Part shown: positions 16,408-22,890 of the stretch, piece after piece
How positions within the stretch are numbered: the stretch's first letter is position 1
How the letters are laid out: each line of letters opens with the position of its first letter
Assembly: GCA_036733305.1 (NCBI GenBank)
Contig: DAINAT010000052.1
Span: 1-22,890, forward strand
Reading direction: 5' to 3'
Source: UBA7672 sp036733305
GTDB lineage: Bacteria; Pseudomonadota; Alphaproteobacteria; Caulobacterales; Hyphomonadaceae
DNA: 22,890 nucleotides
The notes under the pieces: generated by a model
What the model was told of the DNA's origin: nothing
Seen by the model: only the letters and a program-made list of their open reading frames with translations
Database searches by the model: none
Translations under genes and position numbers: made by a program

Positions 16408-18651
16408 TCAACCATTGTGGAAGAAGTCGTAGATCCGTTTCGCCAGCGCTTCGTTGACGCCTTCCACGGTCTGCAGGTCGGCCACTGTTGCGCGACTGAC
16501 GCCCTTGGCTGAGCCGAAGCGGTGGAGCAGGGCCTTCTTGCGCCGCACGCCAACGCCCGTGATCTCGTCCAGCGGGTTCTGCCCCGTCATCGCCGCCGAC
16601 CGCTTCGCCCGATGCGCGCCAATCGCCCAACGGTGCGCCTCGTCGCGAAGTCTCTGGAGATAGTACAACGCCGGATCGTTCGGCGGCAGCTGGAACGGCG
16701 CCCGGTTCGGCCGGAAGAACTGCTCGCGCCCCGCATTCCGATCCGGCCCCTTGGCGATGGCGACAAGGTTCAGCTCGCCCGGAGCAAAGCCAAGCGCCGC
16801 AATGGCTTCGCGCGCAGCGCTAAGCTGCCCAAGCCCGCCGTCGATCAGAACAAGATCAGGCCACGCATCCGGCTTGCGCCCGCCACCCACACTGACGCCA
16901 GCCTTAGGCTGCCCCTCCCCCTCGTGGGGAGGGGTAGGGGTGGGGGGCTGATCAACGTTCGAGATGTCCGAAGCGTCGGCGCTTGCCGAACCGCCCCCCA
17001 CCCCTGCGCCTCTCCCCACAAGGGGGAGGGGTTCACCTACCGCTGCATCGGTGTTTGCCTCGGCCGGAGGAGGAGCATTCAGCTCCTCATATTCCTTCTT
17101 CAGCCGCGCAAACCTGCGCCGCATCACTTCGCGCATCATGCCGTAGTCGTCGCCCGGCTCGAGCTCTTCATCCTTGATGTTGAACTTGCGGTAGGAATTC
17201 TTCTCGAACCCCTCTGGCCCCGCCACCACCATGCCGCCCACCATGTTCGTGCCCATGATGTGCGAGTTATCGTAAACCTCGATACGCTTGGGCGGCTCGG
17301 GCAGGTCGAACACTTTCTGCACGGCGGCGAAGATCTTCGCCTGGCTCTGCGTATCCGCCAGCTTCCGGCCCAACGCCTCGCGTGCGTTCAGCTGCGCCTG
17401 TTCCACGATGCCGCGCTTCTCGCCACGCTGCGGCGTGCGGATTTCCACCTTATGCTCGGCCTTCAGCTCGAGCGCGTCCGTCATCAGCTCCGGCTCTTCG
17501 ATCTCTGTGTTGAGCAGGATCAGCTTCGGCACAGGCTTGTCGTCATAGAACTGCGCGATGAACGCGGTCAGCACCTGCTCGGGCGTGTCGTCGCGATCAT
17601 GCTTGGGATACCACACCGTCGCGCCCCAGTTCTGGCCCGCCCGGAAGAAGAAGGCTTGCACAGCCGATTGTCCCGCCTCCGAGTGAATGGCGAACACATC
17701 CGCCTCCACCAGATTGTCCGGGTTCACGCTCTGCGACTGGCGCACGGATGAAAGCGCACGGATACGATCGCGCAACGCCGCCGCGCGCTCATAATCGGTG
17801 TTCGCCGCAGCCCGCTCCATCTGCGCCACCAGCTGCTGCTGCAACGTCTCGGCATCGCCATTGAGGAAGCGCTCGGCCTCGCGCACCAGATCGCGATATT
17901 CATCCAGCGGTATCAGCCCAACGCACGGCGCCGAACATCGGCCCATCTGGTGCAACATGCAGGGCCGCGAACGCGTGGCGTAGATGTTGTCCGTGCAGGT
18001 CCGCAGAAGGAACGCCTTCTGCAACGTGTCCAGCGTCTGATCGACAGCCCCCGCCGAAGCGAAAGGACCAAAATACTGCCCCTTGATCCGCTTCGCCCCG
18101 CGATGCTTCAGGGCCTGCGGCGCCTCATGATCTTCCCGGATCAGGATATGCGGGAAGCTCTTGTCATCCCGCAGGATGATGTTGAACCGCGGCTTCAGCC
18201 GCTTGATCAGGTTCGCTTCCAGAAGCAGCGCTTCAGTTTCACTTGCGGTGACGACAAATTCCATCGACCGCGTCAGCGAGATCATCCGCGCGATGCGCTG
18301 CGTCTGCCCGCCGATCTTGGCATAGTTCGAAACCCGCGCTTTCAGGTTCCGCGCCTTGCCCACATACAGCAGCTCGCCCGTCTCGCCGAACATGCGATAG
18401 ACGCCCGGCTTGCCGGGCAGGCGGGTCACATGATCGCGGATGATATCCGGCCCGGAAATTCGCTTCGGCTTCGCGCCGTCGCTCGCATGCATGTCGACGC
18501 CGGAGGAAATCTCCTCCGGTTCCATCTCGATGTCCTGCTCAGTCAGATCGTCCTCGGCCTCGCCCCCGGCCTCATCACTGAGGTCGTCGGGAAGATCCTC
18601 GGGCGCACCTTCCGGCAGCTCATCTTGGCTTTCTGGATCACGCGATTCCAT
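16408..18651 (-). CDS. uvrC: UvrABC system protein C (excinuclease subunit) with in-frame repeat insertion
   Basis: The dual-incision nuclease of nucleotide excision repair, recruited by UvrB at lesions. Numbering is from the ATG at 18651 (747 residues, against 610 in E. coli); an ATG at 18693 is also possible and neither has a strong ribosome site. A very acidic extension (1-60) leads to the GIY-YIG domain (LPGKPGVYRM..LLYVGKARNLKARVSNYA, about 78-111). Four cysteines at 219, 231, 239 and 243 match the E. coli spacing for its 4Fe-4S cluster. The UVR motif is near 280-301. The RNase H-like nuclease has Asp461 (EVYDNSHIMG), Asp604 (LVLIDGG) and His673 (DEAHRWAIGAHR), and the tandem HhH is at 694-745. 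Residues about 526-595 are an insertion, largely translated from an inverted repeat pair. All catalytic residues remain. Confidence 0.96.
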   Translation of the reverse strand: MESRDPESQDELPEGAPEDLPDDLSDEAGGEAEDDLTEQDIEMEPEEISSGVDMHASDGAKPKRISGPDIIRDHVTRLPGKPGVYRMFGETGELLYVGKARNLKARVSNYAKIGGQTQRIARMISLTRSMEFVVTASETEALLLEANLIKRLKPRFNIILRDDKSFPHILIREDHEAPQALKHRGAKRIKGQYFGPFASAGAVDQTLDTLQKAFLLRTCTDNIYATRSRPCMLHQMGRCSAPCVGLIPLDEYRDLVREAERFLNGDAETLQQQLVAQMERAAANTDYERAAALRDRIRALSSVRQSQSVNPDNLVEADVFAIHSEAGQSAVQAFFFRAGQNWGATVWYPKHDRDDTPEQVLTAFIAQFYDDKPVPKLILLNTEIEEPELMTDALELKAEHKVEIRTPQRGEKRGIVEQAQLNAREALGRKLADTQSQAKIFAAVQKVFDLPEPPKRIEVYDNSHIMGTNMVGGMVVAGPEGFEKNSYRKFNIKDEELEPGDDYGMMREVMRRRFARLKKEYEELNAPPPAEANTDAAVGEPLPLVGRGAGVGGGSASADASDISNVDQPPTPTPPHEGEGQPKAGVSVGGGRKPDAWPDLVLIDGGLGQLSAAREAIAALGFAPGELNLVAIAKGPDRNAGREQFFRPNRAPFQLPPNDPALYYLQRLRDEAHRWAIGAHRAKRSAAMTGQNPLDEITGVGVRRKKALLHRFGSAKGVSRATVADLQTVEGVNEALAKRIYDFFHNG
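16907..17036. repeat. Inverted pair of C/G-rich palindromic repeats inside uvrC
   Basis: Arms at about 16907-16950 and 16989-17036 are imperfect reverse complements of roughly 43 nt, separated by 38 nt. Each contains a hairpin (for example CCCCTCCCC, CTCGT, GGGGAGGGG at 16912-16934) and a G-rich tail GGGGTGGGGGG. They are the same kind of element as the intergenic pair at 7931-8055, but with the tails pointing inward. On the uvrC strand the arms read as LPLVGRGAGVGG and PPTPTPPHEGEGQ, low-complexity peptide unlike the rest of UvrC. The frame is kept through the whole insertion. Confidence 0.85.
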
Positions 18652-18749
18652 GGGGCATAGGTAGGCCAGCCGCGCCTTGTATTCAAACGCCATTGCCCCG
18701 GCCTGCTGATAATGGTCTGTCAGCAGCAGGCGGGACCGGGGACGGCAAA

Positions 18750-20045
18750 ATGAAGCACGCAATCGCAGCTATGGCCGCTATCGGCCTTCTTGCGGCCTGC
18801 GGTGAGCCCAAGCCCCCGGAAGTCGCCACGCCCGCAGCCCCGGTCGCCCCGCCGCCGCCCGAATACGCCAGCACCTGGTATTCCACCGGCACGGCGGAGA
18901 AGGGTGCAGTCTTCAACATCCACCAGACCCAATACGGCCTCGGCGGCTTCCTCCGCCGCAATGGCGACGCCGCCGCCCATCCGATCCGTGTCATCCATTC
19001 CTCGGACGCCGAACTCGGCTTCGTCATCCCCGACATCAACTCCGCCTTCCGCGCGAGCAAGGACGAGCAGGGCGTCTGGACCGGCGAATGGACCGAAGGC
19101 GGCAAGCGCACAGAGATGCCGCTGCAGGTCACAGACATGCCCGCCAGCGCAATGGACAACCTCGTCAAGCTCGCCGATGGCCGCTGGTTCACCTATGCCT
19201 GCGCTGGCACAGGCGCGCCTACCATCCTGCTCGACTACGGCGCAGGCGCATCGCTCAACTCCTGGAGCCAGGTCTTCGAACCGCTAGCCAAGGTCTCGCA
19301 AACCTGCATGTTCGAACGCGCCGGCTTCGGCCTCAGCGACCCCGGCCCGCTGCCCCGCGACGTGAACACCGTCGTCGGTGACATCGAAGCCTTCCTCACC
19401 GCCGCGAAGATCGAAACGCCCATCGTCCTCGTCGGCCACTCGCTCGCCAGCTACCACGTTCGCCAGTTCGCCAATCTGCACCGCGACCAGACGGCAGGCC
19501 TCGTCCTTGTCGACCCGTCAGGCGATGGTCAGGACGCGCGTTTCCGTGCAGTGATCCCGAACCTGAATGACCTCATCCCTGACCAGATGGTCACGGAAGA
19601 GCAGGTGAAGACCTGCTCGGTCGGCATACGCAGCCTCGTGCACTCCATTGCCACGTCCCAGACGCCCGACGACATGGACCCCATCTTCGGCAAATGCGGC
19701 GGCAAGGACCCCGACCGCGCCGAAGCCGTGCTTTCCGAAATCGCCTCGATGGAAGTCGTCAGCACGAACCAGATCAAGGCAGCGGCCAAGCCCTATGGCG
19801 ACCTCCCGCTCATCGTCCTCACGCGCGGCGACTACCAGAAGGATACGCCGCCCGGCTTCCCGCCCGAAGCCGCCGCCAAGCTGAAGCAGGTCTGGACCAC
19901 CATGCACGCCGAAATGACCGCGCAATCCTCCATCGGCCAGAACCGCACCATCGCAGGCGCCGGCCACGGCATCCAGCGCGACAAACCACAAGCCGTCATC
20001 GACGCTGTGACAGAGGTGGTGACAGCTGCGCGGGCGAAGCCTTAA
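18750..20045 (+). CDS. Lipoprotein alpha/beta hydrolase
   Basis: A 431-residue serine hydrolase attached to the membrane as a lipoprotein. The signal ends in the lipobox LLAAC with Cys17. The ATG at 18750 is preferred because it gives this signal directly and GGGGACGG lies just upstream. A Pro-rich linker (20-40) leads to a small beta-rich domain (about 40-128) with FRASKDEQGVWTGEWTEGG, like the N-terminal domain seen on some S33-type hydrolases. The alpha/beta hydrolase domain (about 140-431) has oxyanion-side LDYGAGASLNSW, nucleophile Ser231 in LVGHSLASYH, a VLVDPSGDG strand, and catalytic His406 in GAGHGIQRDKP. It is divergent from uvrC (98 bp apart) and converges on the desaturase, with stop codons interlocked. 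The substrate is unknown; an ester or small peptide outside the cytoplasm is likely. Confidence 0.88.
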   Translation: MKHAIAAMAAIGLLAACGEPKPPEVATPAAPVAPPPPEYASTWYSTGTAEKGAVFNIHQTQYGLGGFLRRNGDAAAHPIRVIHSSDAELGFVIPDINSAFRASKDEQGVWTGEWTEGGKRTEMPLQVTDMPASAMDNLVKLADGRWFTYACAGTGAPTILLDYGAGASLNSWSQVFEPLAKVSQTCMFERAGFGLSDPGPLPRDVNTVVGDIEAFLTAAKIETPIVLVGHSLASYHVRQFANLHRDQTAGLVLVDPSGDGQDARFRAVIPNLNDLIPDQMVTEEQVKTCSVGIRSLVHSIATSQTPDDMDPIFGKCGGKDPDRAEAVLSEIASMEVVSTNQIKAAAKPYGDLPLIVLTRGDYQKDTPPGFPPEAAAKLKQVWTTMHAEMTAQSSIGQNRTIAGAGHGIQRDKPQAVIDAVTEVVTAARAKP

Positions 20046-20983
20046 GCCGCCGCCGGAACGTCCTTGGACCCACACCGGCGCAGCACCTCGGCATACCCCT
20101 TCGTGATGCGCATCTGCTCGCGGAAGCCCTTCCCGAGCAGCAGCTTGTGAGCCTTCTCGAGATTGTAGCACGGCACATACATGAAGCAGTGGTGCTCGCA
20201 GTGATAATGCACCCAGAACGGCGCAATGAAGAGCCGCTCCAGCGGATTGGCGATCGTCGTGCGCGCGTGCGTGAACGGATCTTCCTGCGTGTTGACCATC
20301 GCGTGCTCCGCCATAGAACGCAGCCGCGTCACCAGCGGGAACCACGTCGCCATCGGCACGATCCACAGCGCCAGCCACGCCCACCAGTATCCCAGTGCGC
20401 TCGTCACAACGATGATCACGCCGTTCAGCACCCAGAACCGAAGCCCCGGATTATCCGGCACGCGCGGCGGCTTGCGTTTGGCGCCTGTCAGCTGCTTAAC
20501 GAACGGCGCAATGCGCTGCTTGTAGAAAGTCTGCCCCGTCAGGTCGCGCATGAACTTCCGCGCGATCGAGCCCTTGGTGACAGGGAACGGCTTCGACAAT
20601 CCGATGTCCGGATCTTCCGGCTGCTCGGTGTATTTGTGGTGCGTCAGGTGATACGGCCGATAACGCTTCAGGCTGCCGCCCACCGCCGCGCCGCACAGCC
20701 ATTCCGCCAGCCAGTCATTGACCTTCGCATTCGGATGCAGCGTTCCGTGCGCCGCCTCATGCTCCAGGATCGCCAGCCCAAGCTGCCGCGTGCCGATCAG
20801 CATCACCGCCAACACATAAGTGATCGGATTTGGCATCCAGATGAACAGCGCGCCCGCGCCGATGATCACGGCCCATGCCGACAGCACAAGCAGCGGTCCC
20901 ATGAACACGGATTGCTTTGAAATCTTCGCCCACTCGTCGGGTGTGAAGATGGTTTTCGGGTCAACGCGGGTAACTGAAGGCAT
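20042..20983 (-). CDS. Membrane fatty acid desaturase family protein
   Basis: A 313-residue integral membrane di-iron enzyme. The three histidine boxes are clear: HEAAH (75-79), HLTHH (112-116) and HCEHH (261-265), with an extra His227 in MAEHAMV. Hydrophobic segments lie near 28-50, 53-72, 92-105 and 183-212. The family inserts double bonds, or sometimes hydroxyls, into acyl chains using O2 and electrons from a ferredoxin- or cytochrome-type donor. The ATG at 20983 begins MPSVTRVDPKTIFTPDEW; a 30-codon extension upstream is not family-like. No strong Shine-Dalgarno is visible (GCGAG). Its stop TAA (20044-20042) overlaps the TAA of the converging hydrolase gene by two bases. Position-specificity and substrate cannot be told from sequence. 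Confidence 0.92.
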   Translation of the reverse strand: MPSVTRVDPKTIFTPDEWAKISKQSVFMGPLLVLSAWAVIIGAGALFIWMPNPITYVLAVMLIGTRQLGLAILEHEAAHGTLHPNAKVNDWLAEWLCGAAVGGSLKRYRPYHLTHHKYTEQPEDPDIGLSKPFPVTKGSIARKFMRDLTGQTFYKQRIAPFVKQLTGAKRKPPRVPDNPGLRFWVLNGVIIVVTSALGYWWAWLALWIVPMATWFPLVTRLRSMAEHAMVNTQEDPFTHARTTIANPLERLFIAPFWVHYHCEHHCFMYVPCYNLEKAHKLLLGKGFREQMRITKGYAEVLRRCGSKDVPAAA

Positions 20984-21052
20984 GGCTCGCTTGTAACAGA
21001 TACGTGCAAGAAATTGCAGAGGCGGGAGAGTCGCGCATTTCAGGTTAAAATT

Positions 21053-21065
21053 TGACGTAACGTCA
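21053..21065. promoter_or_regulatory. Palindrome TGACGTAACGTCA between desaturase and lipase genes
   Basis: A perfect 6-bp inverted repeat around one base, in the 159-bp gap between the divergent desaturase (-) and secretory-lipase-like (+) genes. It lies about 70 bp from one start and 78 bp from the other, a reasonable place for an operator serving both. I do not recognise the regulator. TATAGGTTAT at about 21100-21109 is a possible -10 for the plus-strand gene. Confidence 0.35.
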
Positions 21066-21142
21066 TCGGGCAAAGGGCTGGCGCACCGTCGCGACCACTA
21101 TAGGTTATTCGCGGGGAATGACCGCCCGGGAGGTAAATCGAG

Positions 21143-22408
21143 ATGAAGTCGATCAAGCTTTTGCTGGCCAGCGCCGCTGTGCTGGCGCTCACCGCCTGCG
21201 AACAGAAGGCCCCCGAGCCGCCGCCGACCGAAATGGGCCCGGACACCGCTGAAGCGGCCCCCACCATCCTGCCGATCCCGGAGCAGGGCGATGGCGGCGT
21301 CTCCGATTTCTACAATCTCGCCGGCCCCGCCCCCGCCAAGCCCGGCACGCTGATCCGCACAGAGGCCCAGCCCGGCGACACTGGCCTCGCCGAAGCCGCG
21401 CAATCCATGCGCATCCTCTATTCCTCCACTGACGGTCTCGACGGCAAAACGCCGGTCGCCGTATCGGGATCGCTTTTCGTCCCAAAGGGTGATGCGCCCG
21501 CCGGCGGCTTTCCGCTGATCGCGTGGGCGCATGGAACGGTCGGCATCGCGGATACCTGCGCGCCGTCCAACAACAAGCGATCCGACCGCGACACGAAATA
21601 CCTCAACCATTGGCTGCAACAGGGCTACGCCGTCGTCGCCTCTGATTATCAGGGCCTCGGCACGCCCGGCGGCCATCCCTATCTGGCAACGCGCCCGGCC
21701 GCCTACTCGGTGCTCGACTCGATCCGCGCCGTGCAGAGCGACGCCAACCTGAACGTCTCCAAATCCGTCGTGCTCGTCGGTCAGAGCCAGGGCGGCGGCG
21801 CAGCCTTCGCAACAGCAGGCGAGGCCGTCACCTACGCCCCCGACCTCGACATCCGCGGCACGGTCGCCACCGGCACGCCCTACTTCACCAACGACACATC
21901 GCCCGCCGTGCGCGATCCCAACGCCGTCAGCGGCGTCTTCGCCTACTCGCTCTACATCATGTACCTCGCCGAACAGGCCGACCCGTCCTTCAAGATCGCC
22001 GACTACGTGACGGATAAAGCCAAGCCCGTCATCGAGACGACGCGCACGGCCTGCCTCGGCGCCGCATGGCAGCAGATCGAGAAGGAAGGCCTCAACCAGG
22101 CCAACAGCTTCACCAAAGACCCGACGCCCGCCATCGCGAAATTCTATCCGCTGATGGCGTACTCAACGCTGAAGGTGAAAGGCCCCGTCTTCATCGGCAC
22201 CGGCGGCCAGGACAAGGACGTGCCGCCCCCCGGCCAGAACCGCCTCGTCAAGGACGCCTGCGCCGCCGGCTCCGTCATCGAGCACAAGACCTACGACAAG
22301 CTCGACCACTCCGGCACAGTCAACGGCTCGCTGGCTGACTCAACCCCCTTCGTAAAAGCCGCCTTCGCCGGCGAAGCCATCACCGGCAACTGCCAGGCGT
22401 CGAGCTAG
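21143..22408 (+). CDS. Secretory-lipase-like alpha/beta hydrolase lipoprotein
   Basis: A 421-residue lipoprotein hydrolase. GGGAGGT stands 8 nt before the ATG at 21143. The signal peptide ends in the lipobox ALTAC with Cys19, then a Pro/Glu-rich linker to about 50. The fold resembles the secretory lipase (LIP, PF03583-like) group: FPLIAWAHGTVGIADTCAPS (123-142) with the oxyanion region, GYAVVASDYQGLGTPGGHPY (161-180), nucleophile Ser215 in VGQSQGGGA, acid Asp357 or Asp359 in GTGGQDKDVPP, and His389 in KLDHSGTVNG. Relatives release fatty acids from triglycerides or esters. With the neighbouring desaturase and the other lipoprotein hydrolase this suggests lipid or ester handling at the envelope, although there is no shared operon. 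It is followed by a repeat-rich, gene-free region. Confidence 0.9.
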   Translation: MKSIKLLLASAAVLALTACEQKAPEPPPTEMGPDTAEAAPTILPIPEQGDGGVSDFYNLAGPAPAKPGTLIRTEAQPGDTGLAEAAQSMRILYSSTDGLDGKTPVAVSGSLFVPKGDAPAGGFPLIAWAHGTVGIADTCAPSNNKRSDRDTKYLNHWLQQGYAVVASDYQGLGTPGGHPYLATRPAAYSVLDSIRAVQSDANLNVSKSVVLVGQSQGGGAAFATAGEAVTYAPDLDIRGTVATGTPYFTNDTSPAVRDPNAVSGVFAYSLYIMYLAEQADPSFKIADYVTDKAKPVIETTRTACLGAAWQQIEKEGLNQANSFTKDPTPAIAKFYPLMAYSTLKVKGPVFIGTGGQDKDVPPPGQNRLVKDACAAGSVIEHKTYDKLDHSGTVNGSLADSTPFVKAAFAGEAITGNCQASS

Positions 22409-22421
22409 CAACATACCACCA

Positions 22422-22527
22422 CTTGTCATCCCGGAAGCGCGTAAGCGCTATCCGGGACCCATTGTGAGCGTGCGACACCATCTCAATGGTTCCCGGCTCT
22501 CCGCTTCGCTATGGCCGGGATGACAAG
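22422..22527. repeat. Long interrupted palindrome bounded by CTTGTCATCCCGG
   Basis: CTTGTCATCCCGG (22422-22434) is matched exactly by CCGGGATGACAAG (22515-22527). Inside, CCGGGACCCATTG and CAATGGTTCCCGG give a second imperfect inverted level, so the whole unit can fold as a long hairpin. It starts 14 nt after the lipase stop and may end that transcript. TCATCCCGG-type repeats are familiar intergenic elements in Alphaproteobacteria. Confidence 0.8.
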
Positions 22528-22551
22528 CCTTGGCCGCAAGCCAACGCGTAG

Positions 22552-22570
22552 GGTGCATCAACGATGCACC
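22552..22570. repeat. Hairpin repeat GGTGCATC-AAC-GATGCACC
   Basis: A perfect 8-bp stem around a 3-nt loop, preceded by CGTAG. It shares its stem pattern with the hairpin at 11676-11704, where the final stem pair differs (T-A instead of C-G) and the loop is longer. Confidence 0.65.
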
Positions 22571-22602
22571 AAGCCCCCCCCCACGAACGCCAGTTCCTTG
22601 TC

Positions 22603-22689
22603 CCGCTCATCCCGACGTAAGTCGGGACCCAGGGGCGGCTTGTCCCGCTGTGTGAACCCCTGGCTCCCGACTTACGTCGGGAGGAGCGG
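22603..22689. repeat. 33-bp inverted repeat containing CCCGACGTAAGTCGGG
   Basis: Arms at 22603-22635 and 22657-22689 are reverse complements with two mismatches in 33 bp and a 21-nt spacer. Each arm holds an internal palindrome (CCCGAC-GTAA-GTCGGG and its complement), so the unit can form either one long hairpin or two short ones. This type of intergenic element recurs in alphaproteobacterial genomes. Confidence 0.8.
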
Positions 22690-22702
22690 TGATGGGGCGA
22701 AG

Positions 22703-22792
22703 TGTAGGATGGAGGTGGTGCAGAACTGTAGGACGGAGAAATTCCATCTCGTCTGCATTCAATAACTTGCACGCCTAAACTGTAGGACGAAG
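22703..22792 (+). repeat. Three copies of TGTAGGAYGRAG
   Basis: TGTAGGATGGAG (22703-22714), TGTAGGACGGAG (22727-22738) and TGTAGGACGAAG (22781-22792) are spaced 24 and 54 nt apart. They differ from one another by one or two bases. They are too few and too irregular for an iteron array or CRISPR and probably belong to the repeat mosaic. Confidence 0.5.
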
Positions 22793-22824
22793 CCTCCCAG
22801 AATCTACGGCGCCGAAAACCGGCC

Positions 22825-22884
22825 TATACTGCCCCCGCACCTGACGACGGGAGGTCTTGGAGACGTCCAGCTCAAGACGTCAGG
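22825..22884 (+). promoter_or_regulatory. Possible promoter and structured RNA leader at the window edge
   Basis: TATACT at 22825-22830 is a fair -10, but no good -35 is visible. Just downstream CCTGAC (22840-22845) pairs with GTCAGG (22879-22884), and GTCTTG (22854-22859) with CAAGAC (22873-22878), giving 12 bp with an 8-nt one-sided bulge (GACGGGAG) and a 13-nt loop. The GGGAGG at the bulge is a perfect ribosome-site sequence partly held in the stem. It could be a leader of the next gene or the 5' end of a small RNA; the window ends too soon to say. Confidence 0.35.
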
Positions 22885-22890
22885 GCGTTG

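Noticed and set aside
16522..17751. A 409-codon plus-strand frame opposite uvrC
   Set aside because: Antisense shadow that also translates the repeat insertion. No domain is visible.
22511..22765. Small ORFs on both strands in the last 400 bp
   Set aside because: Their peptides are translations of palindromic repeats (for example LPTYVGRSG-type strings), which are often misannotated as proteins. No ribosome site supports them.
22703..22792. TGTAGGAYGRAG copies as a CRISPR array or replication iterons
   Set aside because: Only three 12-bp copies with unequal spacing of 24 and 54 nt, no spacers of constant length, and no cas or rep gene.

Overview
The window is high-GC bacterial chromosome. 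It most resembles an alphaproteobacterium, tentatively Caulobacterales or a Hyphomonadaceae-like relative. The reasons are two divergent TonB-dependent receptors (one of the Xanthomonas/Caulobacter type), an AefR-like TetR regulator, EmrAB-type efflux, fatty-acid catabolism genes, and many dispersed palindromic repeats of the kind common in that class. The assignment is inference. I see no rRNA, tRNA, CRISPR array, transposase or phage gene.

Left part (1-8074): a TonB-dependent receptor truncated by the window edge (-) lies divergent from a complete one (+). The second converges on clpB (-) across a strong hairpin terminator. A 600-bp gap carries a candidate heat-shock promoter for clpB and a 35-codon ORF whose stop overlaps the start of a Crp/Fnr regulator (+). 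A 40-bp inverted repeat pair separates that regulator from the next gene, which converges on it.

Middle part (8075-14513): an EmrA/EmrB-like efflux operon (-) is divergent from a TetR repressor (+), with a near-perfect 24-bp palindrome between them that looks like the operator. Next come three tightly packed minus-strand genes: an acyl-CoA dehydrogenase, an unrecognised membrane protein and a crotonase-family protein lacking both hydratase glutamates. Intergenic hairpin repeats of one covarying family flank this operon.

Right part (14514-22890): an amidohydrolase and a small exported HExxH protein (-), then uvrC (-). An inverted pair of intergenic-type repeats is translated in frame inside the endonuclease domain of uvrC. 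A lipoprotein alpha/beta hydrolase (+) converges on a fatty-acid desaturase (-), with interlocked stop codons. A second lipoprotein of the secretory-lipase type (+) is divergent from the desaturase. The last 480 bp hold no recognisable gene but a dense mosaic of palindromic repeats, and at the very edge a possible promoter followed by a structured RNA leader.

Functionally this is mostly ordinary chromosome: nutrient uptake, protein disaggregation, drug efflux, lipid and acyl-CoA metabolism, DNA repair. The distinctive signal is the repeat content, above all the repeat that became part of uvrC and the family whose copies covary in their stems. I found no convincing new defence or mobile system.
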